NCBI RefSeq assembly: GCF_026625805.1
Contig: NZ_CP113064.1
Location: 2,046,001 to 2,110,000, forward strand
Direction of reading: 5' to 3'
From: Brevundimonas sp. SL130
GTDB lineage: Bacteria > Pseudomonadota > Alphaproteobacteria > Caulobacterales > Caulobacteraceae
DNA: 64,000 nucleotides
Of the stretch, positions 55,207 through 64,000 are shown piece after piece. The notes under the pieces were generated by a model. That model saw only the letters and a list, made by a program, of their open reading frames with translations, made no database searches and was not told the origin of the DNA. Numbering within the stretch: the first letter of the stretch is position 1; each line of letters opens with the position of its first letter. The position numbers and the translations under genes are program-made.

Positions 55207-56535
55207 TCAGGCCAGGATCGGCGAGATCGAGGGCTTCTCGGCGACCGGCTCGACCTCGTCGTCCTTCTCGCCGCGCGACACGACGGTGGCCAGCACCAGG
55301 TCGCCCGTGACGTTCAGCGTCGTGCGGCACATGTCCAGGAAGCGGTCGACGCCCAGGATCAGGCCGATCCCTTCCGGCGGCACCTTCACCATGACCAGGA
55401 TCATGGCCACGACGGGCAGCGACCCCGCCGGCACCCCGGCCGTGCCGATCCCGCCCAGGATACAGACCAGCATGACGACGACCTGCTGGCTCAGGCTCAG
55501 CTCGATATTGAAGAACTGGGCCAGGAACAGCACCGTCACCCCTTCGAACAGGGCCGTGCCGTTCTGGTTGGCGGTGGCGCCGACCGTCAGCACGAAGCGG
55601 GCGATCTTCTTGGGCAGTTTCAGGTTCTGCTCCGCCGCCTTCAGCGACACCGGCAGCGAAGCGTTGGACGAGGCGGTGGAGAAGGCCACCACCATGGGCT
55701 CGCGCACGGCCCGGAAGAAGGTGATCGGCGAACGTCCGCCCAGGATCCAGATCACCAGGGGATAGACCACGAACATATGGATCGCCATGGCCCCGACGGC
55801 CACGCCGACGAAGGCCGCCAGCCGCACCAGCAGATCCCAGCCGAACAGGGCCGCCAGGTTGAACATCAGGCAGGCGATGGCGATGGGCGCCAGTTTGATG
55901 AACAGGTTGATCAGCTTCATCGTCACTTCGAACAGCCCCTCGATCACCTCTTGCAGGCGATCGGTCGCGGGGCTCTTGGCCATGACCAGGCCGATGCCGA
56001 AGAACAGGGCGAACACCATCAGCGGCAGGATCTGGTTCTCCGCCGCCGCCGTCACGGCGTTGGACGGCACCAGGTCCAGGAAGAAGTCGCCCAGCTGGAT
56101 GCTCTCGGGCGCCTTTTCGACGATTCCGGCCGCGCCGGCGCGGCCCTGTTCCAGCAGCTGCTGCGCCATGGCGGGATCGACGCCCCGTCCGGGCTGCAAC
56201 AGATTGACCATGACCAGGCCGATCACCACCGCGATGCCGGACACCAGTATGGTCAGCAGCAGGGTCTTGATCCCCGCGCGACCCAGCGAGTTTAGGTCTC
56301 CCATTTCGGCGACGCCGATCACCAGGGCCGAGAACAGCAGCGGCACCACCATCATGAACAGCAGGCGCAGGAAGATCTGCCCCGCCGGTCCGGTGATATT
56401 GTCGGTGACCCAGATCACCCAGGCCGTATCGGCGCCCAGGGTCAGGTTGACCCACAGCCCTCCGCCCAGGCCGACGGCGAAGCCGAGCAGCATAAGCCAG
56501 TGAAGGGCGATGCCCCCGCGTTTGGTCTCGGTCAT
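55207..56535 (-). CDS. Dicarboxylate/amino acid:cation symporter (DAACS family)
   Basis: A 442-residue inner-membrane carrier of the GltP/DctA/GltPh type. FSTASSNASLPVSLKAAEQNL is the HP1 serine-rich loop, VGATANQNGTALFEGVTVLFLAQ the TM7 NMDGT-type motif (here NQNGT), GGIGTAGVPAGSLPVVAMIL the HP2 loop, and LGVDRFLDMCRTTLNVTGD the TM8 substrate-binding segment with Asp and Arg. Transport is probably of glutamate/aspartate or C4-dicarboxylates with Na+ or H+. A hydrophilic loop at about 120-160 is longer than in GltPh. Confidence 0.92.
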   Translation of the reverse strand: MTETKRGGIALHWLMLLGFAVGLGGGLWVNLTLGADTAWVIWVTDNITGPAGQIFLRLLFMMVVPLLFSALVIGVAEMGDLNSLGRAGIKTLLLTILVSGIAVVIGLVMVNLLQPGRGVDPAMAQQLLEQGRAGAAGIVEKAPESIQLGDFFLDLVPSNAVTAAAENQILPLMVFALFFGIGLVMAKSPATDRLQEVIEGLFEVTMKLINLFIKLAPIAIACLMFNLAALFGWDLLVRLAAFVGVAVGAMAIHMFVVYPLVIWILGGRSPITFFRAVREPMVVAFSTASSNASLPVSLKAAEQNLKLPKKIARFVLTVGATANQNGTALFEGVTVLFLAQFFNIELSLSQQVVVMLVCILGGIGTAGVPAGSLPVVAMILVMVKVPPEGIGLILGVDRFLDMCRTTLNVTGDLVLATVVSRGEKDDEVEPVAEKPSISPILA

Positions 56536-56568
56536 CGATCCCCCAGGAAAAGACTCAAGCTGAGCCGC

Positions 56569-57663
56569 TTATCGGATGGGCAGGCCATAGATCAAGCCGC
56601 CCGGCCGCGCGTTCCACTGTGCGTTCAAACCGCGCGCCAGGTCGAGCGGCGATTGCGAACCCAGGTTCCGGTCGAAGATCTGGCCGTAATTGCCCACGGC
56701 CAGGATGGCGTCCTTGGCCCAGTCGTCCGACAGGCCCAGCATGGCGCCATATTCGCCCTCGGCGCCCAGCAAGCGCTTGATGCGCGGGTCGTTTGAGCTT
56801 TCCGACAAGGCCTCGGCGTTCTCGCGTGTGACGCCCAGTTCTTCGGCCAGTATGACCGCGTTCAGGGTCCACCGGACCAGGGCGATCCAGCGTTCGTCCC
56901 CCGCCTTGACCACCGGTCCCAACGGCTCTTTCGAGACGACGTCTGACAATATCGTGTGGGCCTGCGAATCGGCCAGAACGGTCCGGGCGGCCGCCAGGGC
57001 CGAGATGTCGGCGCTGAAGGCGTCGCAGTCTTCACGGCCATAGGCGTCGCGCGCCGCCTCCTCGGTCGGCAGGACGATGGGGCGATAGGTGATGCCGCGC
57101 GAGCGGAAGAAGTCGTCGGCGTTGGCCTGGGCGTTCGATCCCGCCTGAACGCAGATCCGCGCGCCGTTCAGTTCCGTGGCGCTGTTGAGGCTCAGCGACC
57201 GGCGCACAAGGAAGCCCTGGCCGTCGTAATAGTTGATCCCGGCGAAGACGAAGCCCTCGCCCGCGTCGCGGCTCATCGTCCAGGACGAGTTGCGCCACAG
57301 AACGTCCACCCGTCCCTCGTTCAGGGCCGCAAACCGGTCCGACGCCGACAGGGGCACGAACCGCACCGCGTTCGGATCGTCGAAAATCGCCGCCGCCATG
57401 GCGCGACAAAAGTCGACGTCAAACCCCCGCCACTGCCCGCGATTGTCGGTATAGGCGAAGCCGACCAGCCCCTGGTGCACGCCGCAGTTCAGCCGGCCGC
57501 GTCGCTTGACGGCGGCCAGGGTCGGACTATCGGGACGTTCGGTCGCCGCCGTCGTGGTCGGGGTCGGGGAAGCGGCCTCCAGGGCCGGATCCGCATCCCG
57601 GCGTCCGCACGCCGCCGTCAGCAGCATGGTCGCCGCCAAGGCTCCGATCATCAAGATCCGCAT
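56569..57663 (-). CDS. Amino-acid ABC transporter substrate-binding lipoprotein (AapJ-like), orphan
   Basis: 364 residues. A lipobox (LLTAAC, Cys 19) makes it a lipoprotein; a Pro-Thr linker follows, then a periplasmic binding protein of the polar amino acid class: RGRLNCGVHQGLVGFAYTD near 55, GFDVDFCRAMAAAIF, DRFAALNEGRVDVLWRNSSWTMSRD, GARICVQAGSNAQAN and GDERWIALVRWTLNAVI. This is the AapJ/BztA pattern. No permease or ATPase gene is nearby, so it either serves a remote transporter or acts as a sensor. It lies upstream of the DAACS symporter gene on the same strand (33-base gap). Confidence 0.88.
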   Translation of the reverse strand: MRILMIGALAATMLLTAACGRRDADPALEAASPTPTTTAATERPDSPTLAAVKRRGRLNCGVHQGLVGFAYTDNRGQWRGFDVDFCRAMAAAIFDDPNAVRFVPLSASDRFAALNEGRVDVLWRNSSWTMSRDAGEGFVFAGINYYDGQGFLVRRSLSLNSATELNGARICVQAGSNAQANADDFFRSRGITYRPIVLPTEEAARDAYGREDCDAFSADISALAAARTVLADSQAHTILSDVVSKEPLGPVVKAGDERWIALVRWTLNAVILAEELGVTRENAEALSESSNDPRIKRLLGAEGEYGAMLGLSDDWAKDAILAVGNYGQIFDRNLGSQSPLDLARGLNAQWNARPGGLIYGLPIR

Positions 57664-57743
57664 CGCGTTTCACATCCTCGCCGCTTGCGCCCCGCTGACT
57701 TTAGAGGCCTTTAGGCCCTGATCCGCAACCCATCGGAGAGGCC

Positions 57744-58922
<1,179 letters not shown>

Positions 58923-58945
58923 GCGGCGGCGGCGACAGTCGCTCC

Positions 58946-60295
58946 GTGCACGCCTCGCCCGTCCAGATCGATGATTCGGACGCCCCGCCCGCCTGGGAGC
59001 AGGGGGCGGCGGGCTTTGTCGTCTTCATGCTGACCGGCGCCCTGATCGCCCCCGTCATCGCCCCCGACCAGGGCGAGAACCCGGTGCTTCGCCTGATCTG
59101 GCTGCCGGTCTACGCCGTCACCATCGGCCTGATCCTGTTCCGCTTCGAAAAGGTCGTCCGCGCCTGGCCGGCCTGGCTGATGGTCGGCGGCCTGGTCGGT
59201 CTGGCCTATGTCTCGCAATACTGGTCCATCGACCCCGGCGTCACCGACCGGCGTGTCATCGCCTTGGCGATCAACAGCGCCTTCGCCGTCTATCTGGGCG
59301 CCGTGTTTCGAGGCTCCGCCCTGCCCCGCGTCCTGATGCACACCGGCCTGGTCATGGCGGTCGGCAGTCTGATCATGGTCTTCCTTTTCCCCCGCATCGG
59401 GGTCCACCAGGCCGACAACGCCGGCCTGTGGCGCGGCCTCTGGTACGAGAAAAACCAGATGGGCCTGGTCATGGTGGTCGGCGCCGTCTCCGCCGCCGCC
59501 TGTCTGGCGGCCGACCATCTGGCCCAGAACGGTCGCAAACCCTGGGTCGCCCTGCTCGCCTTCGCCCTGGCCACGCTTCTAGTCGTGGCCACCCAGTCCA
59601 AGACCTCGCTGCTGTGCTGGATGCTGGGCGTCGGCATGGTCGGCGGCTGGTGGACGTTGAAACAGGGCGGCGCGGCCGTCACCGTCGCGGCCGTCTGGCT
59701 GGGCGTGGTCGCCGCCGCCGTCGGCGCCTGGATCTGGAACACCGATTCCGCCGCCATCCTCCAGGCCCTGGGCAAGGACCCCTCCCTGACCGGCCGGACC
59801 CTGATCTGGGACGCCCTGATGCGCAGGGTCGCCGACCGCCCCTGGACCGGCTACGGCTTCAGCGCCTTCTGGGGCAAGGATTCCATCCCAGCGCGCGAGA
59901 TCCGGCTCGAAACCCAATGGCCCGTTCCGTCCGCCCACAACGGCTGGATCGACCTGCTGGTCCAGCTGGGCTGGCCCGGCGCCCTGGCGGTCGGCGCCCT
60001 GATGCTGACGGCGGCGATCCTGATCCTGGTTCGCCTCAACGGCATGGGCGCGCGCGAGGGCTTCTGGAGCCTGGGCTATCTGTCGGTCTTCTTCGCTCTC
60101 AGCCTGTCAGAGAGCGTGCTGATGACCCACGCCAACCTGCCCTGGGTGCTGATGCTGGCGATTCTGGCCCGCGCCGTCACCTTCGATCCGGTTCCGGTGC
60201 GACCGCCGCTTGCTCGACCGGCGACACGGGCCTACCAGAACCGGCTCCGAATCGCCTCAGACTATGTGAATGGCCGACGACCTCTTCGCTTTTGA
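58946..60295 (+). CDS. O-antigen ligase / Wzy-like membrane protein
   Basis: A 449-residue inner-membrane protein with about ten helices and one long periplasmic loop, as in O-antigen ligases (WaaL) and polymerases (ExoQ/Wzy). WRGLWYEKNQMGLVMVVGAV near 165 is the signature of the Wzy_C superfamily, and SLTGRTLIWDALMRRVADRPWTGYGF near 275, then PSAHNGWIDLLVQLG near 330 supplies the catalytic His. Start is GTG. The last 26 bases overlap the parE start. It may add exopolysaccharide or O-antigen to lipid carriers; the substrate cannot be told. Confidence 0.85.
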   Translation: MHASPVQIDDSDAPPAWEQGAAGFVVFMLTGALIAPVIAPDQGENPVLRLIWLPVYAVTIGLILFRFEKVVRAWPAWLMVGGLVGLAYVSQYWSIDPGVTDRRVIALAINSAFAVYLGAVFRGSALPRVLMHTGLVMAVGSLIMVFLFPRIGVHQADNAGLWRGLWYEKNQMGLVMVVGAVSAAACLAADHLAQNGRKPWVALLAFALATLLVVATQSKTSLLCWMLGVGMVGGWWTLKQGGAAVTVAAVWLGVVAAAVGAWIWNTDSAAILQALGKDPSLTGRTLIWDALMRRVADRPWTGYGFSAFWGKDSIPAREIRLETQWPVPSAHNGWIDLLVQLGWPGALAVGALMLTAAILILVRLNGMGAREGFWSLGYLSVFFALSLSESVLMTHANLPWVLMLAILARAVTFDPVPVRPPLARPATRAYQNRLRIASDYVNGRRPLRF

Positions 60296-62366
60296 CGACA
60301 CGCCCGACGCTCCCAAGCCCGAGGCCCCCAAACCCGTCGCGGTGACCCCGCCCCAGGCTGCGCCCGACGCTGCGCCGGTGATCGCTACACCGTCCATGCC
60401 TGCCGCTCCCGTCGTCACCCCTCCTCTGGCGACCGCCACAGGCTATTCCGCCTCGTCGATCGAGGTGCTGGAGGGACTCGAGCCCGTCCGCAAACGCCCC
60501 GGCATGTATATCGGCGGCACCGACGAACGCGCCCTGCACCACCTGTTCGCCGAAGTCCTCGACAATGCGATGGACGAGGCCGTGGCCCGCCACGCCAAGC
60601 TGATCACGGTCGAGCTGGACGCCGAAGGCTATCTGTCGGTCCGCGACGACGGCCGGGGCATCCCCGTCGATCCCCACCCCAAACACCCCGGCAAGTCGGC
60701 GCTGGAGGTGGTGATGACCGTGCTCCACTCGGGCGGCAAATTCTCGGGCAAGGCCTATGAGACCTCGGGCGGCCTGCACGGCGTCGGCGTCTCGGTCGTC
60801 AACGCCTTGTCGGAACATCTGGACGTCGTCGTCTGGCGCGACGGCTTCGAGTGGAAACAGTCCTTCTCGCGCGGCGCCGTCCTGGGCCCGATCCAGCAGG
60901 TCCAGCCGTCCAAAAAACGCGGCACCCAGATCCGGTTCAAGCCGGACGACGAGATCTTCGGCATGGGCGCGGCCTTCAAGCCCGCCCGCCTGTTCCGCAT
61001 GGCCCGCTCCAAGGCCTATCTGTTCCGCGGCGTCGAGATCAAGTGGACCTGCGCGCCGGAACGGATCACCGACGCCACCCCGACCCAGGCCCTGCTCCAC
61101 TTCCCCGGCGGCCTGGCCGACGCCCTGACCGACCGGATCGGCGAGCTGGACACCGTCACCCCCGCCTTCGCCGGCCGCGCCGAGCGTCAGGGCGAGGCGG
61201 GCGCCTTCGAATGGGCCGTCACCTGGTCGCCCATCGGCTTCGGCGAGGCCGACGGCTTCATCCAGTCCTATTGCAACACCGTCTCCACCCCCGACGGCGG
61301 CACCCATGAGGCCGGCTTCCGCGCCGCCCTGGTCAAGGGTCTGAAATCCTACGGCGAGCTGACCAACGAAAAGCGCGCCGCCATCATCACGGCCGAGGAC
61401 GTCACGGCCAACGCCGGCGCCCTGATCAGCGTCTTCATCCGCAATCCCGAGTTCCAGGGCCAGACCAAGGACCGCCTGTCCTCGCCCGAGGGCGCCCGGC
61501 TGGTCGAACAGCTGCTGCGCGACCCGCTGGACCACTGGCTGACCGAAAGCCCCAAACAGGCCAACGCCCTGCTCGGCTTCGTCGTCGATCGCGCGGAGGA
61601 CCGCCTGCGCCGCCGCAAGGACAAGGAGGTCCAGCGCGCCGCCGCCACCCGCAAGCTGCGCCTGCCGGGCAAGCTGTCGGACTGTAGCCGCCAATCGGCC
61701 CAGGGCACCGAACTCTTCATCGTCGAAGGCGATTCGGCCGGCGGCTCGGCCAAACAGGCGCGCGACCGCACCACCCAGGCCATCCTGCCCCTGCGCGGCA
61801 AAATTCTTAATGTTGCGTCGGCCACGGCGGATAAGCTGCGCCAGAATATCGAACTGTCCGACCTGGCCCTGGCCCTGGGCGTCCAGCCCGGCAACCGGTT
61901 CAACATCGACGACCTGCGCTACGAGCGGATCGTCATCATGACCGACGCCGACGTGGACGGCGCCCATATCGCGGCCCTGCTGATCACCTTCTTCTACCGG
62001 GTCATGCCCGAGACGATTCGCCAGGGCCGGGTCTTCATGGCCCTGCCGCCCCTCTATCGGATCTCGGCCGGCCCCTTGAGCGAATACGCCCGCGACGACG
62101 CCCACCGCGACGAACTGCTGGCCACCGTCTTCAAGGGTAAGAAGACCGAGATGGGCCGGTTCAAGGGCCTGGGTGAAATGATGGCCTCCCAGCTGAAGGA
62201 GACCACCATGGACCCCAAGAAGCGCACCCTGGCCCGGATCACCGTCCCGGACGCCGAGGCCGGCGTCGAGGATCTGGTCGAACGCCTGATGGGCAAGCGC
62301 GCCGACGCCCGCTTCCAGTTTATCCAGGAAAACGCCCAGTTCGTGAAGGAAGACCTGGACGTCTGA
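60270..62366 (+). CDS. parE: DNA topoisomerase IV subunit B
   Basis: A 698-residue type II topoisomerase ATPase subunit for chromosome decatenation. The first 60 residues are a Pro-Ala-rich extension before the GHKL ATPase domain: [63 protein letters not shown]. The transducer domain follows, then the Toprim domain with [15 protein letters not shown] near 485 and [13 protein letters not shown] near 560, and the end [19 protein letters not shown]. The ParE-type PHPKHPGK (rather than GyrB's) supports topoisomerase IV. Starts inside the preceding gene. Confidence 0.95.
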   Translation: MADDLFAFDDTPDAPKPEAPKPVAVTPPQAAPDAAPVIATPSMPAAPVVTPPLATATGYSASSIEVLEGLEPVRKRPGMYIGGTDERALHHLFAEVLDNAMDEAVARHAKLITVELDAEGYLSVRDDGRGIPVDPHPKHPGKSALEVVMTVLHSGGKFSGKAYETSGGLHGVGVSVVNALSEHLDVVVWRDGFEWKQSFSRGAVLGPIQQVQPSKKRGTQIRFKPDDEIFGMGAAFKPARLFRMARSKAYLFRGVEIKWTCAPERITDATPTQALLHFPGGLADALTDRIGELDTVTPAFAGRAERQGEAGAFEWAVTWSPIGFGEADGFIQSYCNTVSTPDGGTHEAGFRAALVKGLKSYGELTNEKRAAIITAEDVTANAGALISVFIRNPEFQGQTKDRLSSPEGARLVEQLLRDPLDHWLTESPKQANALLGFVVDRAEDRLRRRKDKEVQRAAATRKLRLPGKLSDCSRQSAQGTELFIVEGDSAGGSAKQARDRTTQAILPLRGKILNVASATADKLRQNIELSDLALALGVQPGNRFNIDDLRYERIVIMTDADVDGAHIAALLITFFYRVMPETIRQGRVFMALPPLYRISAGPLSEYARDDAHRDELLATVFKGKKTEMGRFKGLGEMMASQLKETTMDPKKRTLARITVPDAEAGVEDLVERLMGKRADARFQFIQENAQFVKEDLDV

Positions 62367-62434
62367 GGTCCGCTCCTCCCTCTAAGCCCGCGTCATTCCG
62401 CTACAATCCGTCATCACCCTCTATAATTCGTCAT

Positions 62435-62530
62435 CCTCGGGCTTGTCCCGAGGATCCATACTCCCGGTCTTCGACAATGAGCACTGCCCTATAAAACCGG
62501 GCGTATGGATCCTCGCCACAAGGGCGGGCT
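62435..62530. repeat. Large palindromic repeat (REP/MITE-like) after parE
   Basis: CGAGGATCCATAC (62449-62461) is inverted as GTATGGATCCTCG (62503-62515), and the arms extend outward through CTTGT/ACAAG. An inner stem CCCGGT/ACCGGG (62463-62468, 62496-62501) continues the fold. The left arm also contains CCTCGGG-CTTGT-CCCGAGG as its own hairpin. This type of CCTCGGGCTTGTCCCGAGGA unit recurs as an intergenic repeat in alphaproteobacteria. Nothing else is supported between 62367 and 62660. Confidence 0.65.
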
Positions 62531-62660
62531 TTCACCGGGACCGACAATGGCTGGCAGTCTCGATCTGAAGGTCGGCTTTCCGGCGGCGGGTCAATTTCGG
62601 TTCGCGACCCGTTGCGGGATTCCCCTATGCGTCGCTGTCGAACCTTGCGAATAGCGTTTT

Positions 62661-63077
62661 ATGACCGCGACGATTCCGAACGCCATCTGCGACGCCGTTG
62701 CTCAGGCGTTGCCTTTGGTGAAGCACGGCTCCCTGCGAGTTTGGGGGAAGTTCTTCGGGCGGCCATACGACAACATCCACCGGATTATCGGCTGCTCGCC
62801 TCTGGTGGATGGTGTGCAGTTCACGTTTGATGAGGGCGAAACCCTTACCGTCTGGCATCCCTCGCGATGGGACATCTCGCCCGCCCGATTTGAAATCTTC
62901 GAAGCGTCACGTGTTCGCTGGGATTGGTTTTACTACGGGAGAGAGAAGTCGCCGGAAAACCGCTACCACATCGAATGGACCGCATGGGGCGACGTGGCTA
63001 CGGTCTCCACAAACGTCGATTGGTTTCAGACGTCCTCCGAAATCCGCCGTCAAGGCGCAGCCGCAGAGTTGCTCTGA
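62661..63077 (+). CDS. Hypothetical protein (138 aa)
   Basis: I do not recognise this protein. It starts MTATIPNAICDAVAQALPL, then a beta-rich, aromatic-rich region (VWGKFFGRPYDNIHRIIG, QFTFDEGETLTVWHP, RVRWDWFYYGREKSPENRY, VDWFQTS). No signal peptide or membrane helix. GC content is lower than its neighbours, and it sits next to a palindromic repeat, suggesting an accessory gene. No clear ribosome site was seen before the ATG. Confidence 0.5.
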   Translation: MTATIPNAICDAVAQALPLVKHGSLRVWGKFFGRPYDNIHRIIGCSPLVDGVQFTFDEGETLTVWHPSRWDISPARFEIFEASRVRWDWFYYGREKSPENRYHIEWTAWGDVATVSTNVDWFQTSSEIRRQGAAAELL

Positions 63078-63244
63078 GTTAGATCCGCTTCCCACCCCGT
63101 GCAGACGATCGGTAGGTCCTCTGTCGGGCGCCCCGACCGGGTTTACCAGTGTCGGTGTATTCCCGTCGTTCCAGGGCGAGGATGACGGTTGTGAATGGGC
63201 GAAAACGCCTTCCCTCTCCCGGTCCCGCCTGACAAAAGGGGGCC

Positions 63245-64000
63245 ATGCAGACGCCCGCCCCCTCTCCCGCCGTTCTCGATGAACTGAAGGCCGCCCTGGG
63301 TCCGGGCGGCTGGACCCAGGATCCCGAGGTCATCGCCCCGTCCCTGACCGAATGGCGCAACCGCTGGAGCGGCAATACGCCCATCCTTCTGACCCCGCGC
63401 TCGGTCGAGGAGACGGCCAAGGTCGTGACCCTCTGCGCCCGCGAAGGCGTGGCCATCACGCCCCAGGGCGGCGGCACCGGCCTGGTCGGCGGCCAGATCC
63501 CCTTCGGCGAGGTCCTGCTGTCGACCCGCAAGATGCGCGCCGTCCGCGACGTCACCCCCCTGGACGACGCCATGACGGTCGAGGCCGGCCTGACCCTGCT
63601 CGAGGCGCAGCAGGCGGCCACGGCCGCCGGCCGCTATTTCCCGCTCAGCCTGGCGGCCGAGGGGTCGGCCACCATAGGCGGCGTCATATCGACCAACGCC
63701 GGCGGCACCCAGGTGCTGCGCTACGGCATGATGCGCGACCTGGTGCTGGGCCTTGAGGCGGTCATGCCCAATGGCGAGATCTTCCGGGGCCTGAAGCGCC
63801 TGCGCAAGGACAACACCGGCTACGACCTGAAGCAGCTGCTGATCGGCGCCGAGGGCACATTGGGCGTCGTCACCGCCGCCACCCTGAAACTCTTCCCCAT
63901 CATGCGCTCGCGCGCCGTCGCCGTCGTCGGCCTGGAGACGGCCGCCGCCTCGATCGAGCTTCTGGCCCGCGCCAAGGCCGAGACCGGCGGCGGGGTCGAG
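63245..64000 (+). CDS. FAD-linked oxidase, D-2-hydroxyacid dehydrogenase type (3' end missing)
   Basis: 252 codons to the window edge. After a short lead, the PCMH-type FAD domain shows ILLTPRSVEETAKVV near 45, ITPQGGGTGLVGGQIP near 72 (the pyrophosphate loop), FPLSLAAEGSATIGGVISTNAGGTQVLRYG near 137-165, DLVLGLEAVMPNGE, KDNTGYDLKQLLIGAEGTLGVVTAATLKLFP near 185-215. This matches GlcD/D2HGDH-like enzymes that oxidise D-2-hydroxyglutarate, D-lactate or glycolate. The C-terminal half that would decide the substrate lies outside the window. Confidence 0.88.
   Translation, partial: MQTPAPSPAVLDELKAALGPGGWTQDPEVIAPSLTEWRNRWSGNTPILLTPRSVEETAKVVTLCAREGVAITPQGGGTGLVGGQIPFGEVLLSTRKMRAVRDVTPLDDAMTVEAGLTLLEAQQAATAAGRYFPLSLAAEGSATIGGVISTNAGGTQVLRYGMMRDLVLGLEAVMPNGEIFRGLKRLRKDNTGYDLKQLLIGAEGTLGVVTAATLKLFPIMRSRAVAVVGLETAAASIELLARAKAETGGGVE

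Noticed and set aside
60177-62105. 642-codon minus-strand frame opposite parE
   Set aside because: Gly/Asp/Gln/Arg-rich low-complexity product with no domain; parE on the other strand is certain. The same applies to long antisense frames at 3294-4151, 15781-16956, 18298-19281, 21392-23032, 24100-25449, 38624-40648, 44206-45498 and 51591-53297.

Overview
The window is high-GC DNA with dense genes, ATGA-type start/stop overlaps and Caulobacter-style promoter elements (TTGACG-type -35). It carries a CrbS/CrbR acetate switch, class II DAHP synthase, GlnB-GlnA, tatABC, heptose/KDO genes, and a TonB-receptor locus with flavin-dependent halogenases. Together these suggest a Caulobacteraceae chromosome, most likely Brevundimonas. 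That assignment is inference from gene content; there is no rRNA or other marker to settle it.

Layout. 1-409: the 5' end of a ParB-like gene running off the left edge. 410-9460: an MHS-family MFS transporter, then a complete acetate module: hybrid sensor kinase with a sodium/solute-symporter N terminus (crbS), convergent LuxR-type regulator (crbR), a regulatory region with repeats, a 50-codon ORF abutting acs, acs itself, and an SDR dehydrogenase. 9479-12830 (minus strand): aromatic amino acid synthesis, with class II DAHP synthase, a prephenate dehydratase lacking an ACT domain, and a chorismate mutase preceded by its own promoter and a 33-residue leader peptide crowded with Phe and Tyr codons. 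This looks like transcription attenuation sensing both end products of chorismate mutase. 13038-14608: a small protein and an AlaC-type aminotransferase.

14661-35798 is a hemicellulose/mannan utilisation region: GH5 glucanase, CE20-type and CE2 esterases, GH51 arabinofuranosidase, GH3 beta-glucosidase, a ROK sugar kinase and a divergent ROK repressor. It continues with a minus-strand operon of TonB receptor, three halogenase-family flavoproteins and a GH5_7 mannanase. The middle halogenase homologue has lost the catalytic motifs. A polysaccharide deacetylase lies divergent from this operon.

35829-37079 is a short mobile stretch: an IS630 element flanked by TA, with its transposase in two frames, then an IS5-like remnant. 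37080-43575: a GyrI-like protein, NAD(P)HX dehydratase, glnB-glnA with a clear terminator, a DUF6065-like protein, the tat operon, and a small membrane protein whose N terminus resembles TatA. 43652-47008: RNase HI, a DHA2-type MFS exporter, and an NfeD/stomatin pair. 47086-51529: a translationally coupled cluster of heptose genes (hldE-hldD) with a DUF3089 hydrolase, and kdsA, all for LPS inner core. 51627-62366: photolyase, cyclopropane fatty acid synthase, sulfurtransferase, dicarboxylate/amino-acid symporter, orphan amino-acid-binding lipoprotein, cystathionine beta-lyase, O-antigen ligase-like protein and parE. The right end has a large palindromic repeat, an orphan hypothetical gene, and a FAD-linked oxidase cut by the window edge. 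I saw no tRNA, rRNA or CRISPR array.
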